DNA of 64,000 nt from Alteromonas naphthalenivorans (GTDB lineage Bacteria > Pseudomonadota > Gammaproteobacteria > Enterobacterales > Alteromonadaceae): NCBI RefSeq assembly GCF_000213655.1, contig NC_015554.1, positions 2,976,001 to 3,040,000 of the forward strand. Direction: 5' to 3'. A program made the translations under genes and the position numbers. The notes under the pieces were generated by a model that worked only from the letters and a program-made list of their open reading frames with translations, was not told the origin of the DNA and did not search any database. Positions 9,688 to 21,631 of this stretch are shown here, one piece after another; the stretch's first letter is position 1, and every line of letters begins with the position of its first letter.

Positions 9688-10468
9688 CTGATAAACCCTG
9701 ATTCACCATGAATTTATCAATGACATCGCGACAGCGGCGTTCAATGGAAACATCTACGGCGTTTTGTTCAGTTGCAATGTCGCAGCCACCGCGCTCCATC
9801 GTAGGCGCTTCAATGAATTGCCACTCTTTCTCTTTCAATGTAGCTTCAGAATAATGTTCGGTTACTAACGCTATATCATCAGGATGCATATGAATTTGAT
9901 ACCGAGTTTGATTAACCGGCAGGGCTTTCATTCCTTCGCTAAGCGCTTGTAAAATCACTTGATGATTCGATGTGATTTCGGTTTTAATCACCGACTTAGC
10001 AAGGGTAACTGCAAGCTTTACTAGCTGGTCGCGGGTTTCGTCGTTGGCTTGTGACAATGGCGTATGAAGCTTTTCGATAAGTTGCTGCCAGATTTCAACT
10101 TGCGCAGAAATTAAGCCCTTACCTTCTTCTAACCCTTGTTCAAGACCCTCTGCGTGACCAGACTCACGTCCTTCACTAAGCCCTAATTCTAGGCCTTCGG
10201 CTTTACCTTCTTCGAAACCTTGCGCCTTGCCTTGTCCATAGCCTTCATCATGAGCAGCTTGTCTAATCGCTTCAATTTCTTGTGCAGTAGGAGGAAGAAT
10301 TTCAGCTTCTTCCTCTTCCGGTGGCTCGTATTTCCAATCTGAACGGAAATTTAGCGCATTGGTTTTGTCTTTATCTTGTGGCTTTTCGGGCTGTTCAACG
10401 AAGGGCAAATCCCAAGGTTTTGCATCATTTAATTCGTCGTCGCTGAAGCCTTTATTTGATGACATCAA
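9680..10468 (-). CDS. fliH: Flagellar assembly protein FliH
   Basis: FliH is the negative regulator and anchor of the FliI ATPase, linking it to FliN at the C-ring. The 262-residue protein has an acidic N-terminus with a conserved Trp-containing segment. A run of GxxxG-type helical repeats follows ([17 protein letters not shown] and onward, about residues 80-120), which is the hallmark of FliH. The FliI-binding domain is C-terminal. It overlaps fliI by eight bases. Confidence 0.95.
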   Translation of the reverse strand: MMSSNKGFSDDELNDAKPWDLPFVEQPEKPQDKDKTNALNFRSDWKYEPPEEEEAEILPPTAQEIEAIRQAAHDEGYGQGKAQGFEEGKAEGLELGLSEGRESGHAEGLEQGLEEGKGLISAQVEIWQQLIEKLHTPLSQANDETRDQLVKLAVTLAKSVIKTEITSNHQVILQALSEGMKALPVNQTRYQIHMHPDDIALVTEHYSEATLKEKEWQFIEAPTMERGGCDIATEQNAVDVSIERRCRDVIDKFMVNQGLSDE

Positions 10469-10552
10469 TCTACCCAGGTAACGTTTATGAGGCCTTTAGG
10501 AAATTAACGCAAAGGCCTATTTTAACCACAATGGCGAATAATTAATGAAGGG

Positions 10553-11593
10553 TTATAAGAACTCTTCACCGCCTCCGCCGCCCAGCATAATTTCACCTGA
10601 ATCAGACAGTCTTCTGGCAACAGAGAGAATTTCTTTCTGTGCGGTTTCAACTTCAGATATACGTACAGGCCCTAAGGCTTCAAGGTCGTCGTTAAGCATT
10701 TCTGCTGCACGCTTCGACATGTTTTTCATAATCTTGTTCTTAAGTTCTTCATCGGCGCCTTTAATTGACTTAAGCAGCGCATCTTGTTGCACTTCGCGCA
10801 AGATAGCTTGAATACCTTTATCGTCTACATCGACTAAATTGTCGAAGACAAACATGAGATCTTGAATTTGCTGGCTCATCTCTTCGTCTTGTTCACGGAT
10901 GGCATCCATCAACTGACCTTCAATAGCGGTATCAAGATAGTTCATGATGTTCGCTGCAGATTTCAGGCCGCCCATTTTAGCTGCTTGCGTACCCGCTTGA
11001 CCGGCGAACTGTTTCTCCATGATTTCGTTAAGCTCTTGCAGTGCAGCAGGCTGAACTTCTTCAAGGTTAGCAATACGCATTAACAAGTCTAGGCGCACTT
11101 TTTCTGGGAACTGCGCCAATATTTCGGCACTCTGCTCTGGCTCTAAGTACGACAATACAATGGTTTGAATCTGAGGGTGCTCGTTTCGAATGATACTGGC
11201 CACTTGCTTCGAGTCCATCCACTTCAACGAATCTAGGCCTTTCGCCCCACTTCCCATCAGTATTTGGTCAATTAAGTTAGCCGCTTTATCTTCACCTAGT
11301 GCAGCTGTAAGCGCTCGCTTAACAAAGTCTTGGCTCTGGAAGCCGATGGTACTGTAGTTTTGAATCTCTTCAATAAAGTGTTTATGCACAGACGTAATTT
11401 TTGTCTGCGTCATATCATCCACTTTTGCCATCTCAGAGCCCAGCTTTTGAACTTGCTTTGGCTCAAGATGTTTTAATATTTGTGCAGCGTCTTCTTCAGA
11501 CAAACTCAGAAGCAAAATAGCGGCTTTTTCAACCCCTTCTAGCTTACTGACGTCATAGGACGCTTCTTCAGTAGTGGCAAGTTCTTCAGCCAT
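10553..11593 (-). CDS. fliG: Flagellar motor switch protein FliG
   Basis: FliG is the C-ring protein that contacts the MS-ring (FliF) and the stators. The 346-residue product carries the three armadillo-like FliG domains, with KAAILLLSLSEEDAAQILKHL near residue 25 and the EHPQIQTIVLSYL block in the middle domain. The C-terminal torque helix has the expected alternating charges (IKGADEELKNKIMKNMSKR). It starts 13 bases after fliF and is followed by an 84-base gap before fliH. Confidence 0.97.
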   Translation of the reverse strand: MAEELATTEEASYDVSKLEGVEKAAILLLSLSEEDAAQILKHLEPKQVQKLGSEMAKVDDMTQTKITSVHKHFIEEIQNYSTIGFQSQDFVKRALTAALGEDKAANLIDQILMGSGAKGLDSLKWMDSKQVASIIRNEHPQIQTIVLSYLEPEQSAEILAQFPEKVRLDLLMRIANLEEVQPAALQELNEIMEKQFAGQAGTQAAKMGGLKSAANIMNYLDTAIEGQLMDAIREQDEEMSQQIQDLMFVFDNLVDVDDKGIQAILREVQQDALLKSIKGADEELKNKIMKNMSKRAAEMLNDDLEALGPVRISEVETAQKEILSVARRLSDSGEIMLGGGGGEEFL

Positions 11594-11606
11594 AATACGC
11601 TCTCAC

Positions 11607-13301
11607 TTACTCATCTTGCATCAGCCAGCCCTTAACAACTTGGGCTGACAATTCAGGTTCGTTCGCAACCAGTGCACGAACCGCTTTTAATACGTCTTCA
11701 TCTTTATGTAAATCTGGCAGCATTAGTGAACCATCTGCCGCGAAGCCCACCTGACCTTCATCGAAGTCAGTAGACAGCATACTAATGGTTTCGTCACCAA
11801 GGTCTAAACCTTCATCTGCATCAAAGTCGTCAGCTTCTTTCGACTCATCAGGGTTAATCAAGCGACGTAGCATTGGTCTTATCACAAAGATGATAAGCAC
11901 GATAATAACCAAACCACCAATGACTAGCTTGAGTATAGGCAAAAATGCGGGCTGTTCCCATATTGGCGCATCTTCAATAACACCATCATCCATACGAGTG
12001 AACGGAACACTCACCACTTCTAGCGAGTCGCCACGAGTCACATCAAACCCAACACCACCTTGTAGCAAACGGCGAATGTTTAATAACGCTTCTTGATTGC
12101 GAGGCTCTGCCGAGGTAGTACCATCTTCACCAGCAACTTGAAGATAGTCTACCGCCACCGATACGCTTAACCTGCGAATTACGCCACTTTGCTTTTTGGT
12201 ATGACTAATGGTGGTGTCTAGTTCGTAGTTACGAGTAGATACTTTCGACGTGCTTCCTGGCAAAGTAGCTTGTGCGCCTGCTTCTGGATTTTCAGGAATA
12301 TTCGAGTCTAACGGAGGTTGATTAGTTAACGCGCCAGGAATACCCATAGCACCACCACCCACGCTATTTTGTTCGTTGATCATTTCGCTACGAACAGCTG
12401 GTAAGTCGGGATTATAGCTACGCTGAGTTTGCTCAAGTGCAGTAAAGTCCATACTCACATCCGCTTGCGCGGTGTAATTACCAATACCTAAAACAGGAAT
12501 AAGAATAGCGTCAATTTTTTCTAGATATTCTTGTTCGCGCTGTCTTTCAATTTCATATTCTTTTCGTGCACGAGCGCTGAGTGAATCTTGTGAACCCGAA
12601 TTTAGCAATCGGCCATTGCTATCGGTCACCGTTACCGCTGAAGGCTCCATGTTCTGTACGGCTGACGCCACAATATCGATAACTGAGTCGACTTCCTCTC
12701 CCGCAATCACTTTGCCGCGCTTAGCGGTAAGTACTACCGTAGCCGAGGCTTTTTTCTCTCGGCGAGCAAACACATTTTCTTTTGGCATGGCCAATAGAAC
12801 GCGTGCTTTTTGTATACTGGAGATATCTTCAATAGTGGCGGCTATTTGTTGTTCACGGGCATGTTTCAAGCGTTCCATCTCTACCCGCTGACTTACTCCG
12901 AATCCCATGTCCTGCATGATGATATCGGTACCAGCATCAGAAGAACCGGTTAAGCCCTGACGTGTCATGCCCAAGCGTATAGTTTGAAATTCGTCACTTC
13001 GAACGTAAACCGTATTTCCCTCTAAACGATATTCTATTTGATTGGCGTCCATGTAATCCAAGGTTTCGATAAGCTCTTGGGTTTCCATTTTTGCTAACGG
13101 ACGAAAATCAGGCTCTTGCGCCCAAATTAGTATAAAGACTGCAATTGCGACACAAATAACAAGCACTACCACTAACGCCATTTGGCGCATCATGTCTGCA
13201 CTGCCTAAGGTATCCATAAATCCTGATTTATTCTCAGGCTCGTTATCGCTCCCCATGGAAGGGTCGTTAACGGTTAAATTTGTGCCTGTTGCTTCAGCCA
13301 T
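11607..13301 (-). CDS. fliF: Flagellar MS-ring protein FliF
   Basis: FliF forms the inner-membrane MS-ring that seeds basal-body assembly. The 564-residue protein has an N-terminal transmembrane helix (ALVVVLVICVAIAVFILIW, about 41-59) and periplasmic ring-building motifs. It also has a low-complexity Gly/Ala segment, a second transmembrane helix (LVIGGLVIIVLIIFVI, about 457-472) and an acidic cytoplasmic tail that binds FliG. It starts 12 bases after fliE. Confidence 0.97.
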   Translation of the reverse strand: MAEATGTNLTVNDPSMGSDNEPENKSGFMDTLGSADMMRQMALVVVLVICVAIAVFILIWAQEPDFRPLAKMETQELIETLDYMDANQIEYRLEGNTVYVRSDEFQTIRLGMTRQGLTGSSDAGTDIIMQDMGFGVSQRVEMERLKHAREQQIAATIEDISSIQKARVLLAMPKENVFARREKKASATVVLTAKRGKVIAGEEVDSVIDIVASAVQNMEPSAVTVTDSNGRLLNSGSQDSLSARARKEYEIERQREQEYLEKIDAILIPVLGIGNYTAQADVSMDFTALEQTQRSYNPDLPAVRSEMINEQNSVGGGAMGIPGALTNQPPLDSNIPENPEAGAQATLPGSTSKVSTRNYELDTTISHTKKQSGVIRRLSVSVAVDYLQVAGEDGTTSAEPRNQEALLNIRRLLQGGVGFDVTRGDSLEVVSVPFTRMDDGVIEDAPIWEQPAFLPILKLVIGGLVIIVLIIFVIRPMLRRLINPDESKEADDFDADEGLDLGDETISMLSTDFDEGQVGFAADGSLMLPDLHKDEDVLKAVRALVANEPELSAQVVKGWLMQDE

Positions 13302-13313
13302 GACTTACTCCAA

Positions 13314-13643
13314 CTACACCGGCATGTTCATAATGGTTTTATACGCTTCAAGTACCTTGTTACGTACTTGCACTGTGGCCTCAAAGGCTATGCCTGCTTT
13401 CTCTTTGGTTAGCATAACTTCGGCAAGGCTCAATGACTTATCACCCATTTCAAACCGCTGCTGTAAATCTTTAGATTCTAATTGCATGCCATTAACCCCA
13501 TCTACCGCTTGTTTAAGCATGGTAGAGAACTCGTTGGCCGAGGGGTTAATCTCGTTTGATGGTTGAAGTTCGTTTGCAGGCATACGAGTTTGCCCAATCA
13601 TGCTTTGCATTTCTTGGTACAAACTATTGGCTTTAACGTCCAT
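13314..13643 (-). CDS. fliE: Flagellar rod-MS ring adaptor FliE
   Basis: FliE is the small protein joining the MS-ring to the proximal rod and the first exported substrate. The open frame extends to 13688. The ATG at 13643 has a strong AAGGAG site and yields the usual 109 residues beginning MDVKANSLYQEMQSM, so I use it. The C-terminal helix (VMLTKEKAGIAFEATVQVRN to the end) is characteristic. It heads the fliEFGHIJ operon behind a sigma54 element. Confidence 0.95.
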   Translation of the reverse strand: MDVKANSLYQEMQSMIGQTRMPANELQPSNEINPSANEFSTMLKQAVDGVNGMQLESKDLQQRFEMGDKSLSLAEVMLTKEKAGIAFEATVQVRNKVLEAYKTIMNMPV

Positions 13644-13746
13644 AACCACTCCTTCGAATATCGGTGGGGAATTGCCGTTTAACGACAATGCGCTCTGATG
13701 ACTAATACTTAACTATAAGACAACTAGTTATAACTATAAGACTACT

Positions 13747-13764
13747 AGCAAGTGGCAAGCCAAC
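13747..13764 (-). promoter_or_regulatory. Sigma54 promoter for fliEFGHIJ
   Basis: On the minus strand the sequence is TTGGCTTGCCACTTGCT: -24 GG and -12 GC separated by exactly ten bases, and a perfect TTGCT. It lies about 105 bases upstream of the fliE ATG. FlrC, encoded next door, is the expected activator. Confidence 0.8.
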
Positions 13765-14013
13765 TTTAAAAGTCACGCAAAAACCATTTCAAAGCAATGA
13801 GTTACGCAGATTTGTAAAGAAGTAGCCAATTTTATGACAGAGAGGGGGAAATAGCGTCAAGAAAGTGAATGGGCGTAAAGTGGTGTAAATGCGTAATGTA
13901 AAATAGCGAGGAGCAGCGCAAAACACTTCGTGTATTACCGTGACGCACAACCAAATACAAGGCCAAGCTAAGCCAACAAATAGTACAGCACAGCAGATAA
14001 CACGTTAAAAATA

Positions 14014-14042
14014 AGGGGCTAAAATAAAGAATAAAAGCCCCT
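14014..14042 (-). terminator. Terminator after flrC
   Basis: Stem AGGGGCT (14014-14020) pairs with AGCCCCT (14036-14042) across a 15-base A-rich loop. On the minus strand it is followed by TTATTTTTAA. It lies 27 bases past the flrC stop. The long loop makes it a weaker terminator than others in this window. Confidence 0.6.
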
Positions 14043-14068
14043 CTTAATTACCAAGCTAGTTTGATATG

Positions 14069-15409
14069 TTAGGCGGGTAATTCAATCCCATCTTCACGCA
14101 TTCTAGCTAACTTATAACGTAAGGTTCGAGGGCTGATACCTAGTTTTTCTGCCACATCTTTACGCTTACCGTTACACAAGGTAAGTGTATCAAGGATGAT
14201 TTGATGTTCTTGCTGGCGAAGCTCTGAGCCTAAACGACTATTATCTTCGGGCTCGTCCTGCTTTACTGCCATCTCGTCATGCACCGCCATATCAATCATT
14301 AAGTCACCAGACTCTATACTGCCATCTTCACACAGTATGAGAGCCCGCTGAATAACATTTTCAAGCTCTCGCACGTTACCTGGCCAAGTGTATTGCGCCA
14401 ATTTATTTCGTGCCGCGGCACTGAGACGAACATTGCCTAAGCCTTGTACGCTAGTGTGACGATTAATCAGATGTTCAGCTAGCGGTACAATATCACCCGG
14501 ACGCTCAGCAAGTGGCCGCCATGTGATAGGAAAAACATTTAAGCGGTAATACAAATCTTCTCGGAAGTTTCCTAGTTCTACCGCTTTACGTAAATCGCGG
14601 TTACTGGTGGCAATAACCCGTACATCTAGTTTAATCGTTTTGCGCCCACCGAGTCGCTCTACTTCACGCTCTTGAATAACACGAAGTAGTTTCGCCTGAA
14701 GCGCTAAATCCATTTCGGTAATTTCATCTAATAGCAGTGTACCGCCTTGGGCTTGTTCAAACTTACCCGGACAGGCCTGAATAGCGCCGGTAAACGCGCC
14801 TTTTTCATACCCGAACAAGGTAGCCTCAAGCATGTTTTCAGGAATAGCGGCGCAGTTAATTGCCACAAAAGGCGCATCGGCGCGAGTAGACTGATCGTGT
14901 ATATAGCGAGAAAGTACTTCCTTACCAGAACCACTTGGCCCAAGCACCATCACGGTCGCTTCTGACTTCGCCACTTTTCTTGATAATTCAAGTAGTTTTA
15001 AACTAGAAGGGTCAGCCACAATAGGCGTGCAAGATTCTACTTTTTGAGCAGGTGCATAGCGCCCAACAAGATTAAGTAGCACTTCAGGGGCGAATGGCTT
15101 AGACAGATAATCAGTAGCACCATCTCGCATGGCCTGCACGGCATCATCAATGGTGGCATACGCTGTCATTAACAATACAGGCAGTTGAGGGTATTTCGCC
15201 TTAATGCTTTTCAACAAAGTAAGGCCGCTCATTTCACCCATTTGAATATCACTCACCACAAGATCTATCTTTCGACCCGCTAATACCATTAATGCAGCCT
15301 CGGCACAGTCGGCATCTACAACATCGTAATCGCCTAGTAATAAGGTGTCGTACAACGCTTCGCGTAACCCAGCATCGTCTTCCACGATAAGAATAGTTGT
15401 TTTAGACAT
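14069..15409 (-). CDS. flrC: Sigma54-dependent flagellar response regulator FlrC
   Basis: FlrC is a two-component response regulator activating middle flagellar operons with sigma54. The receiver domain (residues 4-115) has Asp54 in LVVSDIQMG as phosphoacceptor. The AAA+ domain has Walker A GPSGSGKEVLSR and the sigma54-contacting GAFTGA loop. The C-terminal Fis-type helix-turn-helix is KDVAEKLGISPRTLRYKLARM. The frame opens at 15427, but the ATG at 15409 follows an AGGAG site at good distance, so I use it (446 aa). It is cotranscribed with flrB, 18 bases upstream. Confidence 0.96.
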   Translation of the reverse strand: MSKTTILIVEDDAGLREALYDTLLLGDYDVVDADCAEAALMVLAGRKIDLVVSDIQMGEMSGLTLLKSIKAKYPQLPVLLMTAYATIDDAVQAMRDGATDYLSKPFAPEVLLNLVGRYAPAQKVESCTPIVADPSSLKLLELSRKVAKSEATVMVLGPSGSGKEVLSRYIHDQSTRADAPFVAINCAAIPENMLEATLFGYEKGAFTGAIQACPGKFEQAQGGTLLLDEITEMDLALQAKLLRVIQEREVERLGGRKTIKLDVRVIATSNRDLRKAVELGNFREDLYYRLNVFPITWRPLAERPGDIVPLAEHLINRHTSVQGLGNVRLSAAARNKLAQYTWPGNVRELENVIQRALILCEDGSIESGDLMIDMAVHDEMAVKQDEPEDNSRLGSELRQQEHQIILDTLTLCNGKRKDVAEKLGISPRTLRYKLARMREDGIELPA

Positions 15410-15427
15410 TTCTAATTCTCCTAGCAA

Positions 15428-16591
15428 TTAAGCGACATTTGAGTGAGGCTTATTGTGTTGCCCGATAGCCTGAGTGTTACAAGGCAATGCAAGCGTAAAG
15501 CAAGCACCTCCTTCATTAAGATTTACCACGCTAAGCGAACCGTTATGTGCTTTAGCTACCGATTTCACCACGGCTAACCCCAGCCCTGTACCATGAGTTT
15601 TGGTGGTAAAGAACGGCTCGAATATTTTATTGATTAGGGTATTGGGTACACCTGGTCCCTTATCATTAACGCAAAGTAGCACCTTATCTTCATGCACTAC
15701 TGCATTAACTGAAACCGTGTAGCCCTTAGGCGTAACTTGACTCGCATTTTGAATAAGGTTCAGCACAGCACCTTGCAACGCGGTGAGATTCCCAGTGATA
15801 AGTGCATCCGTTGAATCGAAGCCATGAAAAGCAATTTTTTGTGCTTGCTGCGCAGTGATGGTTTGCGCATTCGGCTCAATGGCTTCTCGCAAGCTGGCAA
15901 GCGACAAGGTATTCACAACTTGTTGTTCACCAGACTTGGCGAACAACAGCATGTCATTAACTTGGCTTTCTAACTCTTTCAGTCTGTCTGTCATCTTTCG
16001 AGCAAATTGCTCAGATGCATGCTGGGGTAAATCTTTTCGCGTTAAATTAGAGGCATAAAGCATAGCGGCGGATAAAGGCGTGCGAATCTGATGCGCAAGG
16101 GATGCCACCATTTTGCCTAACGAAGATAAACGCTGCATATGGCTGACACTGGCTTGAAGCCGACGTGTCTCCGTCAAATCGGTAATAACAATCAGTTGCC
16201 CTGGCTCGTCTTCAAGTGGCGTTATAGAAAGTTTAACGCGACGACCATCTACCAATGACACTTCATGACCATCGTCTGCACGAGGGTTAAATGAGCGAGC
16301 AATGATGCTACGCCATATTTGTTCTTCTAACGGCTCACCCAGCAATGCCTTAGCTAAGTCATTGGCTTGACGCACAACCCCTTTGCCGTCAATAACGATG
16401 ACGCCAGCTGGCATGACCTGAAGCAAGTTCTCCAAACGACTAGCTTGGCGACGAAGTGAACTGACTTCTGCTTCACTCACATACGACGGTGTTGCAGCCT
16501 CAAGCGCATGCTCGACACTAGGCACATCATAAGATGAAGTGAATTGTTCAGAAGATGAAGTACTGCTGTCGTGTGTGCTATCAAAAATCAT
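15428..16591 (-). CDS. flrB: Flagellar sensor histidine kinase FlrB
   Basis: FlrB is the cytoplasmic histidine kinase that phosphorylates FlrC. The 387-residue protein lacks membrane segments. It has a PAS-like domain (about 52-140), then HisKA with the phosphorylation site His167 in SLAHQIRTPLS. HATPase_c follows, with N-box LNLIQNASQ, DKGPGVP and GTGLGLAVVKS. A sigma54 element with GG-N10-GC spacing lies about 45 bases upstream, fitting activation by FlrA. Confidence 0.95.
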   Translation of the reverse strand: MIFDSTHDSSTSSSEQFTSSYDVPSVEHALEAATPSYVSEAEVSSLRRQASRLENLLQVMPAGVIVIDGKGVVRQANDLAKALLGEPLEEQIWRSIIARSFNPRADDGHEVSLVDGRRVKLSITPLEDEPGQLIVITDLTETRRLQASVSHMQRLSSLGKMVASLAHQIRTPLSAAMLYASNLTRKDLPQHASEQFARKMTDRLKELESQVNDMLLFAKSGEQQVVNTLSLASLREAIEPNAQTITAQQAQKIAFHGFDSTDALITGNLTALQGAVLNLIQNASQVTPKGYTVSVNAVVHEDKVLLCVNDKGPGVPNTLINKIFEPFFTTKTHGTGLGLAVVKSVAKAHNGSLSVVNLNEGGACFTLALPCNTQAIGQHNKPHSNVA

Positions 16592-16636
16592 ATGGCTCTC
16601 GTCAATTTAAAGACGGTTTGTGTATATGATTTTATA

Positions 16637-16654
16637 TAGCAGAAGCCATGCCAG
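16637..16654 (-). promoter_or_regulatory. Sigma54 promoter for flrBC
   Basis: On the minus strand the sequence is CTGGCATGGCTTCTGCT, with GG and GC ten bases apart. It lies in the 132-base flrA-flrB gap, about 45 bases before the flrB ATG. This fits the class II position of flrBC under FlrA plus sigma54. Confidence 0.75.
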
Positions 16655-16723
16655 TTTTTTAGATGATATTTATCAGATAGTTACGATAAATTTAGGCAGA
16701 AGTTTAACGTCAGGTAATTGACG

Positions 16724-18178
16724 TTAAACTTCTTCCATACGCTGAATATCGTACTTACGCATTTTCTCAACAAGGGTAGTTCTACGCATTCCGAGCTTAT
16801 CTGCAGCGCGAGCAACGACCCACTCTTGTTGTTCTAATGCTTGGCGAATGAGGGTGATCTCAAGCTCAGAAAGATACTCTTTTAGATTAACCCCTTCTTC
16901 AGGAAGTGAGGAAGAAACCGGCAAGCCAGACTCTTCTTCTGGTTCATCGTACGGGTCTTGCGAAGCTGATTCTGCGAAAAGCGCATTAAACGCGTCTCGC
17001 TCTAGCAACTCTTCGGGGTAATCTGGTTCGTACGCTTGAATTTCACCGTACTGGTATTTCTCTGGAAGGTCGGCCACATCAACGATTTGACCGGGATAAA
17101 GTATGCTCAGGCGCTCAACTAAATTTGAGAGTTCACGAACATTACCCGCCCAATTATGTTCCATTAACGATTCTATTGCGCGTTCAGTGAACCTCACACT
17201 ATCTACACCATCCCCTTGAATACGGCTGTTGAGTTCTTGCAGCAGTAACGGGATGTCGTCTTTGCGTTGACGTAATGCAGGGCTATCAATAGGGAACACA
17301 TTTAAGCGGTAGTAGAGATCTTCACGAAACTTATCTTCTTTGATCATAGTTTCTAGATGACGATGGGTTGCCGCAATAATACGAACATTGCATTGTTGAG
17401 GCTTACTACCACCTACTCGCTCGTAAATACGCTCTTGCAGTACCCGCAGCAGTTTGACTTGCATCTGCAACGGCATGTCGCCAATTTCATCTAGAAATAA
17501 TGTTCCACCCTCGGCTAATTCAAAACGGCCTTTTCGAGCACTTATAGCTCCAGTAAACGCGCCTTTTTCGTGACCAAACAATTCACTTTCAAGAAGCTCG
17601 CCGGGAATAGCACCGCAGTTAACAGGAATAAAGGGGCCATCTTTACGTTCTGACAAGAAATGTACATTACGTGCCACCACTTCCTTACCTGTACCAGACT
17701 CACCCAAAATTAGCACTGTTGCCTCTGTTGGAGCCACTTGCTCTACCAACCTACGCACAATCTGAATTTCGTCGCTTTTACCAACCAAACTTCTAAACAA
17801 GCGAGTTTTAGACCCACCAGCGCGGGTTTTACCCGGCTTTCTGCGGCTGTATTCTTGGCATCGGTGAATTGATTGCGTAAGTACTGGGTAAGTAAGCGGT
17901 AAGGTGATCACGCTGACTAAATTGCACGACGCGGCCACTTCGCCATTTGAATGTAAAATGGCAACGAATGGTATGTGTGGAAAACGAGCAACCAGTGAAT
18001 TCACCACTGACGGTGACGCGTACTCAATAAGTACCGCATCTGCGCCCTTTTCTTTCAGGTAACTTTCACAGTCAGAAAGCCCTCGTGACTGACACGACTC
18101 TCCCAAAAAGGTGACTATGGTTTCTAAGCTATGAATTAGTTCCTGGCTATCACTAACCAGCAAAATATCCTTCATCAA
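16724..18178 (-). CDS. flrA: Flagellar master regulator FlrA (FleQ family)
   Basis: FlrA is the top-level sigma54 activator of polar flagellar genes and, in FleQ relatives, a c-di-GMP responder. The 484-residue protein has a FleQ-type N-terminal receiver-like domain. The usual phosphoacceptor position appears non-Asp (VLIEYASP), as in FleQ. The AAA+ domain has [12 protein letters not shown], the GAFTGA loop and the sensor region. The C-terminal helix-turn-helix is [19 protein letters not shown]. Its own promoter should lie in 18179-18330, where I see no sigma54 element. Confidence 0.95.
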   Translation of the reverse strand: MMKDILLVSDSQELIHSLETIVTFLGESCQSRGLSDCESYLKEKGADAVLIEYASPSVVNSLVARFPHIPFVAILHSNGEVAASCNLVSVITLPLTYPVLTQSIHRCQEYSRRKPGKTRAGGSKTRLFRSLVGKSDEIQIVRRLVEQVAPTEATVLILGESGTGKEVVARNVHFLSERKDGPFIPVNCGAIPGELLESELFGHEKGAFTGAISARKGRFELAEGGTLFLDEIGDMPLQMQVKLLRVLQERIYERVGGSKPQQCNVRIIAATHRHLETMIKEDKFREDLYYRLNVFPIDSPALRQRKDDIPLLLQELNSRIQGDGVDSVRFTERAIESLMEHNWAGNVRELSNLVERLSILYPGQIVDVADLPEKYQYGEIQAYEPDYPEELLERDAFNALFAESASQDPYDEPEEESGLPVSSSLPEEGVNLKEYLSELEITLIRQALEQQEWVVARAADKLGMRRTTLVEKMRKYDIQRMEEV

Positions 18179-18283
18179 ATCCCCGAGAACGCTTTGTTAT
18201 TATTTACAGTTTAGCGCATTTGTAAATTGTAACGACAAAAGATCGCAGCGCAACTGGTGTTTTCGGAAATGTAGCAATAAAAA

Positions 18284-18301
18284 AAGCAGGATTCCCTGCT
18301 T
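18284..18301 (-). terminator. Terminator after the divergent flagellin-like gene
   Basis: The stem is AAGCAGG (18284-18290) with CCTGCTT (18295-18301) and loop ATTC. On the minus strand a run of seven T follows immediately. It lies 30 bases past the stop of the 18331-19131 gene and separates it from flrA. Confidence 0.85.
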
Positions 18302-18330
18302 CTTTCGAATAACTCACTCAAATTTAATGT

Positions 18331-19131
18331 TTAACTGAGCAACGCTAAAACCTGCCCTTGCTGCTGATTCGCTTGGGCTTGAACCGTTAAAGCCGCTTGT
18401 CCTTGCACATCATTTGCCGCTTGTTGAGAGCTTGCTTGAGCGTAATCTAAATCTTGAATTCGACTACGTGCTTCTGCGGTGTTCACATTGGATTGGGTTA
18501 AATTTCGAGCAGTACTAGCCAAACTATTTTGCGTAGCGCCCAAATCCCCACGTGCGCCACCCAAAATTTCAATCGCTTCGTCGGTAGCACTTAACGCATC
18601 ATCAACACTACTACCAGAGGTTAAATCGATAGAAAGAACATCTGATAGTTGGCTGCCAATATCTTGGGTTTTAACATCAACTGAATTGCCACCATTCGCC
18701 CCAACTTGAAAACTTAGCGCGCCATTGTCTGACAACAAGGGTTTACCTGCAAAATTGGTTTGTTCAATGGTAAAGCTGATGTTCTCTTGAAGCTGTGATA
18801 TTTCAGATTGCAGTGCTTGACGGTCGCCGTCGCTTAAAACGCCATTACCTGACTGAATGGTAAGTTCACGTATACGGTTAACATCATCATTGATGTTACT
18901 TAACCCGCCTTCAGCGACTTGGGCTAACGAAATGCCATCATAAACGTTATTAACAGCCTGACGATTGCCTTCAACCTCAGAAGTTAAACGGTCAATAATT
19001 TGTTGGGCCGCTGCGCCGTCTGAAGCGCTATTAATTTCTTTGCCGGACGCAAGTTTTTCCAAAAGCGTATTTTGCTTTTCTTGTACTTGCTGAAGAAGCG
19101 AACTGCCTATGTCAGAATCAACTTTCAACAT
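18331..19131 (-). CDS. Divergent flagellin-like protein
   Basis: The 266-residue protein has flagellin architecture. An N-terminal D0/D1 helix pair (LLEKLASGKEINSASDGAAA, about 29-48, then EGNRQAVNNVYDGISLAQVAEGGL) and a C-terminal D0 helix (AALTVQAQANQQQGQVLALLS) flank a short centre. It clearly differs from the three tandem flagellins: it lacks their MSLFVNTNVSSLNAQRQLF start and RPQAALSLLG end and begins MLKVDSDIGSSLLQQ. A GGAGG ribosome site precedes the ATG and a terminator follows. I see no sigma28 or sigma54 element in the 248 bases upstream. It may be a minor filament subunit or a junction-like protein. Its role is unknown to me. Confidence 0.85.
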   Translation of the reverse strand: MLKVDSDIGSSLLQQVQEKQNTLLEKLASGKEINSASDGAAAQQIIDRLTSEVEGNRQAVNNVYDGISLAQVAEGGLSNINDDVNRIRELTIQSGNGVLSDGDRQALQSEISQLQENISFTIEQTNFAGKPLLSDNGALSFQVGANGGNSVDVKTQDIGSQLSDVLSIDLTSGSSVDDALSATDEAIEILGGARGDLGATQNSLASTARNLTQSNVNTAEARSRIQDLDYAQASSQQAANDVQGQAALTVQAQANQQQGQVLALLS

Positions 19132-21568
<2,437 letters not shown>

Positions 21569-21631
21569 TAAGTGCCGCGAGTACAAAATAATGAAGCCGT
21601 AATGAAAGCAAAGGTATAGAGCACGTTACTC

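Larger units (their letters stand above)
13644..14068. other. Gene-free region between flrC and fliE
   Basis: These 425 bases hold the fliE leader, a sigma54 promoter (13747-13764) and the flrC terminator (14014-14042). The rest, 13800-14000, is where FlrC enhancer sites would be expected, but I see no obvious repeated operator. No credible ORF is present. Confidence 0.7.
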
